Below are positions 7,698-15,547 of a stretch of 64,000 nucleotides of DNA, in pieces. The stretch is from NCBI RefSeq assembly GCF_009758205.1, contig NZ_WRXN01000005.1, forward strand, positions 310,001 through 374,000. The letters are read 5' to 3'. The notes below the pieces were generated by a model. That model ran no database searches. It was not told the DNA's origin and saw only the letters and a program-made list of their open reading frames with translations. Position 1 is the stretch's first letter. Each line of letters begins with the position of its first letter. The position numbers were made by a program, and so were the translations under genes. The stretch comes from Chitinophaga tropicalis. GTDB lineage: Bacteria > Bacteroidota > Bacteroidia > Chitinophagales > Chitinophagaceae.

Positions 7698-9504
7698 AAA
7701 CGATGGTACTGAAAACCGGATGGTCTTCTTTTATAAAAGCCTTGATCACCTTTGCCCTTCCTTCGCCATTGTTGATAATACTATACTTTTCTGCAGCTGC
7801 GGGAATTACAAAAGTTTCTGCATAATGATAAGTGGTTGAGCCGCCGGAAGTCTTTACAGTAATGGCGGTGCCTTCTACCAGCATCATTACCAGGCAGCAG
7901 TTGCCTGTTGTAAAAGATACTTCTGTATCAAACTCTATCCTGTGCACATCATAGAAATGCTCCCTGTGCGTAGGCAGATGCCAGCATTGCCAGTCTGTAC
8001 CTTCCTCCAGTAACGACGGCCGGGATATCAGCCCATTCTTTACAACATCCCCTTTCCGGCTGAAATCAATATTATTAAAAGCATGTTCAATATTGATAGG
8101 GCGGGGTTTGCCGTCAAGCCCCAGGCGCAGCCAGTCATACATCTTAAAGGTAAAGATGTAAGGCGTTGCACTGATCTCCAGCACCATATTATTTGCACCG
8201 GCACTGTGTACAGTACCGTTGGGTATCAGGAAGAGATCATGCTTATGTGCGTCATGCAGCTGTACATACCTGGTGATATCTATGGGTACGTTATCCTGCT
8301 GACTATCCTCCAGCGCCTTTCTGAAACCAGAGGGGTCAATATCTTCCTGCAGCCCCAGATAAACACCCGCATCTTCTTTACAATCCAGGATGTAATAGGT
8401 TTCATCCTGTGTGATGGTTTCTCCGAAATGCTGGCGGATATAGGATAAAGATGGATGGCACTGTATGGAAAGGTTACCTCCGCCGAAAGTATCGAGAAAA
8501 TCAAAACGGATGGGGAATTCATGCCTGAAGATCTCCGCATGCTTTCCCAGCACAGCTTTATAGCTGTAATACATCAGCCATTCAAAAGGTATTTCCAGCA
8601 GGTGATGATCACTTTCAAACACCACCCCGTTTTCCGGCACTATCATTTCGAAAGACCAGGCATAGTTGACTTCCTCCTTCGGCAACTGTGTAATATGCTC
8701 TTTCATCCACTGCCCGCCCCAGGCGCCCGGTTCAAACCAGGGACGTACCCGGAAATGGTTATGTGTGATACTGCTGACTGCCGCCTGCAGGTCTTCTGCA
8801 TAGATCCAGCTGACGCTATCACCCCATTGTGTATCTGCAAAGATGCTGATCCTGTGAAGTAACGACTGCTTATAATTGTTCAACACTACCCAGTCAATAA
8901 AATAGGCCCGCTTGTACATTTCCGTGGCATCGGTGTATTGGCTGTAGCCAAGATTAGTGACGGCATTGGCACGCATACGGTATTGCTGCTCATTTTTAGG
9001 AATGTCCAGGTAAATAACGGGGGCAGCTCTATTCACAAGGGCTGCGCCGGTACCTATTACGATGTGCAGGACATGCTCTCTTTTCTCATTGTTCATACCT
9101 GCCAGTTTCCCGGTATGAAAAAAATCCTGTAGTGTCAGTGTTGTACGGTTGCCCCAGACGCTGCCCTCTTCTCCCATAAAAGGGGCTGTCAGTTGTGTGA
9201 CCTCGTCTTCATCCTTAAAAGCATCGTGAGTAAAATGCCATTGTACTTCTATGCCGGTCTCCTGCAATACCTCATCCAGTGCCTCTTTCACTTCATGCCA
9301 CAGTATGCCGGTATAACCGTCTATCATCACTTCCTGTTGCGTTACCATCCATGCAACCAGGCTTTTATATCCGTTCCTGATCTTATTGGCGCCCAGTGAG
9401 TGGATGGGGTATATATCATACCCGGCGGTCTGTTCTTCCGTTAAAAACTCCGGTAATAGCCGTTGCCGGGAGTTACGCCATGCAGTTATTGTATTCACAG
9501 TCAT
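7681..9504 (-). CDS. Class I mannose-6-phosphate isomerase-like protein with kinase-like N-domain
   Basis: The 607-residue protein is about twice the length of a bare ManA. Its C-terminal half (about residues 320-600) has cupin isomerase features, including GGGNLSIQCHPSLSYIR and IPNGTVHSAGANNMVLEIS, consistent with interconversion of mannose 6-phosphate and fructose 6-phosphate. The first ~250 residues resemble a nucleoside/uridine-kinase fold (VIGTGAALV, VIYLDIPKNEQQYRMRA), but the expected P-loop is degenerate (MIDGYTGILWHE, no GK[ST]), so it is probably regulatory or structural. The start overlaps the mannosidase stop as ATGA. It supplies the last step from mannose to glycolysis in this operon. 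Confidence 0.85.
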   Translation of the reverse strand: MTVNTITAWRNSRQRLLPEFLTEEQTAGYDIYPIHSLGANKIRNGYKSLVAWMVTQQEVMIDGYTGILWHEVKEALDEVLQETGIEVQWHFTHDAFKDEDEVTQLTAPFMGEEGSVWGNRTTLTLQDFFHTGKLAGMNNEKREHVLHIVIGTGAALVNRAAPVIYLDIPKNEQQYRMRANAVTNLGYSQYTDATEMYKRAYFIDWVVLNNYKQSLLHRISIFADTQWGDSVSWIYAEDLQAAVSSITHNHFRVRPWFEPGAWGGQWMKEHITQLPKEEVNYAWSFEMIVPENGVVFESDHHLLEIPFEWLMYYSYKAVLGKHAEIFRHEFPIRFDFLDTFGGGNLSIQCHPSLSYIRQHFGETITQDETYYILDCKEDAGVYLGLQEDIDPSGFRKALEDSQQDNVPIDITRYVQLHDAHKHDLFLIPNGTVHSAGANNMVLEISATPYIFTFKMYDWLRLGLDGKPRPINIEHAFNNIDFSRKGDVVKNGLISRPSLLEEGTDWQCWHLPTHREHFYDVHRIEFDTEVSFTTGNCCLVMMLVEGTAITVKTSGGSTTYHYAETFVIPAAAEKYSIINNGEGRAKVIKAFIKEDHPVFSTIVYENTI

Positions 9505-12365
9505 TTAGTTTCTATTCTTACCAGTTGTATTCCTTTTGCAGGTATTGTTATGTGTGTATCCAGTAGTTGTTTATGTTGTTCCAGTATGTCACTCTGCCAT
9601 ACAGCCAGGGTGTTATTCTTTTCCCTGGGCGTGAATGTTACCGCTGTTTCCCTGTCTGCGGCATTTACCAGCCATACCAGTGCTCCTTTTCCGTCTGCTG
9701 TGGGTTTGATGCTTTCAACATACACATTGTCTGACTGTATAGTGAAGAACAGCGATTCCTCTGCCGGACCGCTGGCAGGTACGGCTATCAGCGGCCGGTG
9801 ATTGTTCAGTCCCTCGTAATTTACCTTCAGCGGATCATATGCTTTGTGTACCTGCATATAATAGCGGAATGTTGTAACGCCTGACTGCTCATGACGGAAA
9901 TTGGTATGCCACAGGTTGTTCATAACCCATGAATAGATAGCAGGACGCTGTTCTGTAAAATCTATCCAGAGAGGAGAATGATGCAGCCCACCCAGCAGTC
10001 CGGCTGTTGTGTAATTACCTATTTCAAACAGGGGGGCGTCCGGACTGGACCAGGTAATGCCATATTCTTTGTTGGAGACATCCACCCAGCGCTGGGCTGT
10101 ATACCAGTTTCTGTTGGCATATTGCAGCTGATCAGCTTCTGCTTTGATACTTCCCCAGGGAATGCTGTACCTGACCTGTGCGCCCGGAACATTGAAGGGG
10201 AAAGCGAAGTGTACGCCTTCTTTACGGGCGATGCCCTGCTTGTCTATTGTATTGATGATCTCTATACGGTCAACGCCGGCTGTCAGCCTTATTTCCCTGC
10301 TGAGAGAAGCAGCACCGGGTGCAGCAGATGTAGCTTCTATGCTTACCACCAGCGGACCATTCTCTTTGATGCGAAGCTGTGCATTTCCTGCATAGAGGAT
10401 CTTCTCCAGGGAATCTCCAGGCAGATAGCTGTACTGGTTTAGTCCGCCGGAATCTGCCAGGTTAGCCTGCAAGCCGTTCTTTTCAAGAAGGGTTATATTT
10501 CCTGTGCGTTCATCCACAGAGATCCTGTAAATACCATTCTGTAAGGTGTTATGGCTAACTATGGCTTTCGTTTTTATCGCTGCTTTTCCTGTATGAACAG
10601 TGAAGCGTTTTTTCGTGTAGGCAGGAATATTTTCTGCCAGGAATGCCAGTTCTCCTGTGCTTAGCCTCTGGGAGGGCACGGGCTTTCCTGTCACATCTTT
10701 CACCAGGTTGCCGGTATTGTTCCGGATAATGACCAGTTCTGTACGTGGTTGTCCCAGCGGGTTATATACATCTATGGCGTTACTTATTGTATCCACTCCG
10801 CCGGCAGCCGTCATCAGCAATTCCTGAGAGAGGTCCTTTCCTTTGAAGGCGAAGGACTGTTTATAATTCCATTGTGACACCGCTTTCGGGTCTTCCGGGT
10901 TAGATACGCTGTTATATGCGCCCCAGGTGTGCTCATTAAAAAGCAGGATATTATTCCATACACTGTCAAAACGGGCAGCCGGATAAGCGGGTTTATTCCT
11001 TAAGGCCCAGATGGCATCGGCTTCCTGCAGCCGGTCGGAAGCTACCCTGTTGTAACCTGTTTCCCGCGCTGCGGAGCCGAGCCCGTCTGTCCAGTATTCT
11101 GTATAGTCGCCAGATACCACCGGTATCTTTTCTTTGTATGCGTTTTCAAAATCATGGAAGAACTGTTTGGTGGATGTGATGATCAGCTGGGGAGAAGCAT
11201 ACCTGTCGTTCCATTCCTTTACGGCCTCCGGCAGCTCAGGGTCTATGGGTGCATTGTCGCTCATGGCCCAGGTGATAATGGTCATGTTATAGGGGAACTG
11301 TTTCTTTTGCAGGTCTGCCAGGTAGCCAAAGATGAAAGGGTTGAGAAAGTTCTCTGATGGCCTGCCTGTATAAAAAGGCTTAGGATCTTCTACTGTAAAG
11401 AAGTTGGGGATCTTCGTGCCTTTGAGTGCATAACCGATGGAATAGGGCTGGCTTTGCCAGTAAAGCAGTTGTTGTCCGCCGGGAGCTTTCCAGTAAAAGG
11501 GCCTGTCCTGCCATTCATATAACTTACCTATCCTGTCAGATGCGTTAGGAGCCCCCCAGAAATATTTTATACCGGTGATGGCGGTCTGGGCTGCCAGTCC
11601 CCAGGATGCGCCGGGAACATCTACCTGCAGCATGGTGTTGATGTCTATTCCCTGTTCCTTTGCCCTCTTAATAGCTGAATGGAACATCTGTACCAGCTGC
11701 CGGGAATCTGTTATGCTGGTATTGATATTACCATATGCGGCATCGATGTTGATCCATTGCTTCTTAACCGCTTCCCAGAAGGCTTTCTTCCGGGTTTCGT
11801 CTGCTGCGGCCAGATACCTGTCTACCACCCAGAAAGCCTCTGTATTCCACTTAAAACGGGCTTCTTTCGGGTAGTTTTGGGTACGTTGGGCAATTTTAAT
11901 TGCTTCATCAATATTGTTCATATGGATCTGCAGCACTTTTTCCTGGACGTTGGTATAGCCAATGTCAACATGAGAGTGTGGCAGGACATATACTTTCCAT
12001 TTTTGCGCCGGCCCTACCAGGCAGCGGGCGTCATATTCCCTGCCGGCAGAAGATACCTTTACGCTTAGCTGGGTTTCCTGCTGAACGGGGCTACCGGGTA
12101 AGGGTAACTCATATGTTGTGAAGCCCTGCTGGCTGGCAGGTAGCTGTATGCTGTCCTGCAGTCCGTTAAAAGATATCCTGACTGTAGCGGCTTTATGGCT
12201 GCTGCCGCCATGAAAAATGAGCCGGGCCATACGCGCTTCCCTTCCGTTATGTTTCAGGTAAGCTACTGTTGGCTGCAATTCAACAGATGTATAATCCTGC
12301 GCTGAGGCAGTATAACACAATACTGTCAGCAGCCAGGTGAAATTCATTTTAATATGTATATACAT
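9501..12365 (-). CDS. Glycoside hydrolase family 38 alpha-mannosidase, exported
   Basis: The 954-residue enzyme has a signal peptide (to about residue 23, TASAQ), a small beta domain, then the GH38 catalytic domain with zinc ligands in PHSHVDIGYT (His132, Asp134) and a probable nucleophile Asp249 in QVDVPGASWG, followed by long beta-sandwich domains. GH38 enzymes hydrolyse alpha-mannosides, typically of N-glycans. I chose the ATG at 12365 because it gives the signal peptide a basic n-region; an in-frame ATG at 12347 is the alternative and would leave a 14-bp palindrome outside the gene. It leads a four-gene mannose operon divergent from a GntR regulator. Confidence 0.92.
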   Translation of the reverse strand: MYIHIKMNFTWLLTVLCYTASAQDYTSVELQPTVAYLKHNGREARMARLIFHGGSSHKAATVRISFNGLQDSIQLPASQQGFTTYELPLPGSPVQQETQLSVKVSSAGREYDARCLVGPAQKWKVYVLPHSHVDIGYTNVQEKVLQIHMNNIDEAIKIAQRTQNYPKEARFKWNTEAFWVVDRYLAAADETRKKAFWEAVKKQWINIDAAYGNINTSITDSRQLVQMFHSAIKRAKEQGIDINTMLQVDVPGASWGLAAQTAITGIKYFWGAPNASDRIGKLYEWQDRPFYWKAPGGQQLLYWQSQPYSIGYALKGTKIPNFFTVEDPKPFYTGRPSENFLNPFIFGYLADLQKKQFPYNMTIITWAMSDNAPIDPELPEAVKEWNDRYASPQLIITSTKQFFHDFENAYKEKIPVVSGDYTEYWTDGLGSAARETGYNRVASDRLQEADAIWALRNKPAYPAARFDSVWNNILLFNEHTWGAYNSVSNPEDPKAVSQWNYKQSFAFKGKDLSQELLMTAAGGVDTISNAIDVYNPLGQPRTELVIIRNNTGNLVKDVTGKPVPSQRLSTGELAFLAENIPAYTKKRFTVHTGKAAIKTKAIVSHNTLQNGIYRISVDERTGNITLLEKNGLQANLADSGGLNQYSYLPGDSLEKILYAGNAQLRIKENGPLVVSIEATSAAPGAASLSREIRLTAGVDRIEIINTIDKQGIARKEGVHFAFPFNVPGAQVRYSIPWGSIKAEADQLQYANRNWYTAQRWVDVSNKEYGITWSSPDAPLFEIGNYTTAGLLGGLHHSPLWIDFTEQRPAIYSWVMNNLWHTNFRHEQSGVTTFRYYMQVHKAYDPLKVNYEGLNNHRPLIAVPASGPAEESLFFTIQSDNVYVESIKPTADGKGALVWLVNAADRETAVTFTPREKNNTLAVWQSDILEQHKQLLDTHITIPAKGIQLVRIETK

Positions 12366-12366
12366 A
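12353..12366. promoter_or_regulatory. 14-bp palindrome at the mannosidase start
   Basis: TATGTATATACATA is a perfect palindrome overlapping the upstream start codon of the GH38 gene. Similar TATATAC sequence occurs in the spacer of the inverted repeat before the GntR gene, so both could be bound by the same regulator. Being AT-rich, it could also arise by chance. Confidence 0.35.
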
Positions 12367-12419
12367 ATAAATATAAAGACAAATGATCAAGCATAGTACA
12401 TCAACGTGAAATTTGGTTC

Positions 12420-12455
12420 AAAGATCGCTTCCACCTAAGAATGAAAGCGATCTTT
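12420..12455. repeat. 11-bp inverted repeat in the mannosidase/GntR intergenic region
   Basis: AAAGATCGCTT (12420-12430) and AAGCGATCTTT (12445-12455) are exact reverse complements around a 14-base loop. The hairpin lies between two divergent genes, where a terminator is not needed for either. It may separate the two transcripts, form a 5'-UTR structure or be an operator. No long U-tract follows. Confidence 0.5.
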
Positions 12456-12515
12456 TGAAAGAAGAGACCTGGCCTGCGGCCGACTAAAAACGTGAACTAC
12501 CTGTTCCTTACTATG

Positions 12516-12540
12516 TACAAACATATATACATTGTTTGTA
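12516..12540. promoter_or_regulatory. Probable GntR operator (7-bp inverted repeat)
   Basis: TACAAAC at 12516-12522 and GTTTGTA at 12534-12540 are exact reverse complements separated by 11 bases, 32 bp upstream of the chosen GntR start. Position and symmetry fit an autoregulatory operator that could also act on the divergent mannose operon. Binding is inferred. Confidence 0.5.
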
Positions 12541-12572
12541 GAAAGCAAATTATTTTTCCTAGTATTGTATCC

Positions 12573-13301
12573 ATGAAATTGTCGATAGATCATAGTAGCC
12601 CGGTGCCCCTGCATATACAGGCAGAAGAGTTACTACGCAAGATGATAGAAGACCCTGAGTTCAGGAACGGTAAATTCCTGCCTAATGAAGTGGAGCTCTC
12701 ACAGCAACTGGAAATTTCCCGCACCACCCTGCGGCAGGCATTGAATAAACTGGTGTATGAAGGCTTGCTGGTACGTAAAAAAGGAATAGGCACTAAAGTA
12801 TCGGAAAAGACGGTCAGCTCGAAATCTATGAACTGGAAGAGCTTCTCCCAGGAAATGGCGGCAAGGGGTATCCCTATCAGGAACTTTGAGCTGCATATCA
12901 GCTGGGTAAAGCCGAATGAAGATGTGGCCCACTTCTTTGAAATAAAGACAGATCAGAAAGTGCTTAAGCTGGAAAGACTGAGAGGCAGGCCGGAAGGTCC
13001 TTTTGTTTATTTTGTTTCCTTCTTTCATCCCAACATAGGACTGACAGGCGATGAAGATTTTAAACGCCCTCTTTACGAGATACTGGAAACAGAATACAAC
13101 GTCATAGCTACCCTTTCCAAAGAAGAGATCAGCGCCAGAGCAGCTGACGGCTTTATTGCCGGTAAGCTGGAAATAGATACCGGCAGCCCGGTATTGTTCA
13201 GGAAAAGGTTCGTTTATGACCAGGCAGATAAACCAATAGAGTTTAACCTGGGGTATTATAAATCCGACAGCTTTATCTATACCGTGGAAAGCAGGAGGTA
13301 A
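12573..13301 (+). CDS. GntR/HutC-type transcriptional regulator
   Basis: The chosen start (ATG 12573, 242 residues) gives the normal HutC-subfamily layout. The N-terminal winged helix shows VPLHIQAEELLRKMI, FLPNEVELSQQLEISRTTL, RQALNKLVYEGLLVRKKG. It is followed by a UTRA ligand domain (about residues 90-240) that typically binds a sugar or sugar phosphate. An upstream in-frame ATG at 12492 would add 27 unconserved residues and read through the inverted repeat at 12516-12540, so it was rejected. The gene diverges from the mannose operon and most likely represses it until a mannose-derived effector is present. Confidence 0.92.
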   Translation: MKLSIDHSSPVPLHIQAEELLRKMIEDPEFRNGKFLPNEVELSQQLEISRTTLRQALNKLVYEGLLVRKKGIGTKVSEKTVSSKSMNWKSFSQEMAARGIPIRNFELHISWVKPNEDVAHFFEIKTDQKVLKLERLRGRPEGPFVYFVSFFHPNIGLTGDEDFKRPLYEILETEYNVIATLSKEEISARAADGFIAGKLEIDTGSPVLFRKRFVYDQADKPIEFNLGYYKSDSFIYTVESRR

Positions 13302-13313
13302 GATCTGCTCCTT

Positions 13314-13562
13314 CTAAGGAAGCAGGTCATATGTTTTTTCAAATATCTCCCTGTCGCAGACGTACATCTCCTCATGGACCCCTATCATCAGGTAATCTCC
13401 CGCTTTCCCTTCCACTACCCCTTCCATGGAATTTACGCGGAAAGGTTCGTTGATCTGTATACAGCGGATGGGTATTGGTTTTTTAACCGCCTGTTTGTAA
13501 GGGAGATCTGGTATCTGGCCTGTTTTATAATGTAGCATAGTCTGAGATTTTGAGCATGACAA
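13314..13562 (-). CDS. Small conserved-looking protein, PGDYG-like
   Basis: This 82-residue protein has no signal peptide or membrane segment. Its core (PFRVNSMEGVVEGKAGDYLM followed by IGVHEEMYVCDREIFEKTY) resembles the short PGDYG-type domain seen in small bacterial proteins of unknown function. It is convergent with the GntR gene (12 bp between stops) and divergent from the next gene. Coding status rests on composition and the motif. A shorter start is possible at the in-frame ATG encoding MLHYKTG. Function is unknown. Confidence 0.65.
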   Translation of the reverse strand: MSCSKSQTMLHYKTGQIPDLPYKQAVKKPIPIRCIQINEPFRVNSMEGVVEGKAGDYLMIGVHEEMYVCDREIFEKTYDLLP

Positions 13563-13629
13563 TTTACTACATTCCTGCCGGTATTGGATTTATCCGTCCT
13601 ATTTCCTAACTTCTGCATTATTTGTTCCC

Positions 13630-14694
13630 ATGCCTCAAACGACAAAACTCCGGAATACTATTCCCCCGCCCCGTTCTGCTGCTGCCACTACCGGCAGAGC
13701 AGGTATCAGCCGGCCAGCTGTGCCAGCATTACAGCTTAAAGCCAGCTCCGTTGAAAATCAATACGGTAAATTTACCGCTACCGCGTATTCCCCCCATCCT
13801 ACAGATACCAGGCGTGATATGGTTGGCGCAGAATTCAGGCTGCAATGGCAACCTGATACTTCTGTGATACAGGATGGAACATTTGGCCTGGTACAGAAGG
13901 TGAACAGAACACAGCTGGGTATAAGAAAGATAAAGGATGGAGGACCTGTCGAACATTCCAAACCTGATGGTATACATGATTTCTTTAAACGCATTACGAC
14001 CGACGGAGCCGAACAACAACATATAGATTCATTGGCAGAAGATTACGGTAACGGCAAATTTAAAACGGATCATCCTGTTTATGGAAGTCTTGGAAAACAT
14101 ACAGGTCTGGAGATCGAACCTACAACCATGGAACGACCTTCCAATGAAATATCAGTAGTGAATAACAGCACAGTGAAAAGTAATGCAAAACTGGATGATA
14201 AGCCTGCCGTTTTCCGGTATTTAACTGAGGACAAAGAAGCATTTATCGGCGGATTGGCGGCCGATAAACCTGCGGTATATGAAGTATTCAATCGTGATGA
14301 GTTTGAAGTAAGAGTTTTAGGCCTTTCAGGCCCTCTTAAAGGAAAATATCTTGGAGGCATTAAATGGGGATGGATAAAAGATGACGAAGGACATCGTGAA
14401 GACCCTGAAGAAATAACCTTATTTGAAGATGATCTTCCTACAAAAGAGTTTATAGAGGCTGCACTGAAGTGGAATCAGGCAAAAATAAACGCACCCGAAA
14501 AAGATAAAAAGAAGGCCCGGGCCGGAATAACATTGGGAGGACTGGCAGCAGGCATTTTAGCAGGAGGCGGTCTGCTGACCGGGGCAGCAGCATTGGGCCT
14601 GCTTGCAGGCGGCGCCTTAGGATATCTTTACAGCAAAAATATGAAGGTTGACCCCGTTAAGCTACCTATTCCGGAAAAAGACAAAGATGTTTAA
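13630..14694 (+). CDS. Hypothetical protein, possible secreted cargo (eCIS-like leader)
   Basis: I do not recognise the 354-residue protein as a whole. It opens with a disordered Pro/Ala/Thr-rich leader ending in PALQLKASS, which recalls leaders before DUF4157-type domains on cargo of extracellular contractile injection systems. A mixed central region follows (about residues 45-285). A C-terminal block of Gly/Ala/Leu repeats (about 298-335, GGLAAGILAGGG and LGLLAGGALGYLYS) could form a glycine-zipper-like membrane hairpin. There is no signal peptide. A glycolipid-binding-family gene follows 45 bp later. A membrane-active effector is one possibility, with low certainty. Confidence 0.7.
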   Translation: MPQTTKLRNTIPPPRSAAATTGRAGISRPAVPALQLKASSVENQYGKFTATAYSPHPTDTRRDMVGAEFRLQWQPDTSVIQDGTFGLVQKVNRTQLGIRKIKDGGPVEHSKPDGIHDFFKRITTDGAEQQHIDSLAEDYGNGKFKTDHPVYGSLGKHTGLEIEPTTMERPSNEISVVNNSTVKSNAKLDDKPAVFRYLTEDKEAFIGGLAADKPAVYEVFNRDEFEVRVLGLSGPLKGKYLGGIKWGWIKDDEGHREDPEEITLFEDDLPTKEFIEAALKWNQAKINAPEKDKKKARAGITLGGLAAGILAGGGLLTGAAALGLLAGGALGYLYSKNMKVDPVKLPIPEKDKDV

Positions 14695-14739
14695 GAACAG
14701 GCCCTGTCAATTTTTCTGTAAATTGAAGAAAACCGCCGT

Positions 14740-15297
14740 ATGACCTCAAAACAAATTATCTGGAAAGGTATTTACTATAATACGATCGAATATCTTCATC
14801 TTCAATCAGACACCGCTCATCAGATCCGGGGATATATTACCGGGCTGGTGAACGATCAGCCCTTACATGTCAATTATCACATTACAGCCGATCTTAACTG
14901 GGAAACAACTTCTGTTATGATCAGAACATATGATCAGACAGAGAGGGAGTTACAGTTTACCAGGAAGAATGGTAAATGGTATGACAGGCACGGGGTTGTT
15001 CAGGAAGCTTTTACGCCTTGCACAGATATTGACATTTCCATCACACCATTTACGAATACACTGCCAATAAACAGGCTATTGCTACAGGAAGGAGACGTCC
15101 GGGAGATCACTGTTCTGTATTTTGATCTGCCTGCCATGGAAGCAAAACCTGTACAACAGCGGTATACACGCCTTGCAGGAAGCCTTTATATGTATGAGAG
15201 CCTTTGGTCAGGGTTTAAGTCGGAACTGGAAACAGATGAGGACGGAGTTGTATGGGACTATCCGGGAATATGGAAAAGGGAGTGGCCCGGGAGGTAA
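14740..15297 (+). CDS. Putative glycolipid-binding family protein (DUF1089-like)
   Basis: The 185-residue protein matches the known pattern of the putative glycolipid-binding family: a beta-rich chain with TDIDISITPFTNTLPINRL near the middle, then VLYFDLPAMEAKPVQQRYTR, YMYESLWSGFKSELETDEDG and a final WDYPGIWKREW. It has no signal peptide, so it is probably cytoplasmic. Biochemical function in bacteria is not established beyond the family name. It follows the cargo-like gene on the same strand after 45 bp, so co-transcription is possible. Confidence 0.8.
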   Translation: MTSKQIIWKGIYYNTIEYLHLQSDTAHQIRGYITGLVNDQPLHVNYHITADLNWETTSVMIRTYDQTERELQFTRKNGKWYDRHGVVQEAFTPCTDIDISITPFTNTLPINRLLLQEGDVREITVLYFDLPAMEAKPVQQRYTRLAGSLYMYESLWSGFKSELETDEDGVVWDYPGIWKREWPGR

Positions 15298-15487
15298 ATA
15301 TCCTGTTCCATGTGGCGCTAAAGTGATACCGCAATGCATACACTATCCATACTTTATACTAGCCTTTGAGTAGGAGTATCCATATAGTATCTATATATCA
15401 AGGCACCCCCTTTTGCATGGGCAAACAAATTAGAATAAGTTTAATACATGACGAATTTTAATTTAACAATTTGTTACCGCAAACCTG

Positions 15488-15495
15488 TAAATTTG
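15488..15495 (+). promoter_or_regulatory. Bacteroidota -7 box (TAAATTTG)
   Basis: TAAATTTG matches the Bacteroidota -7 consensus TAnnTTTG and lies 52 bp before the ATG of the ASK1-like gene. The nearest TTG upstream (15471-15473) is only 14 bp away, shorter than the usual spacing, so the -33 element is uncertain. Confidence 0.5.
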
Positions 15496-15547
15496 AACAG
15501 GTAAAACGCCCCAATCCCCAATAACATACCTTTTTAACAACCCCGAT

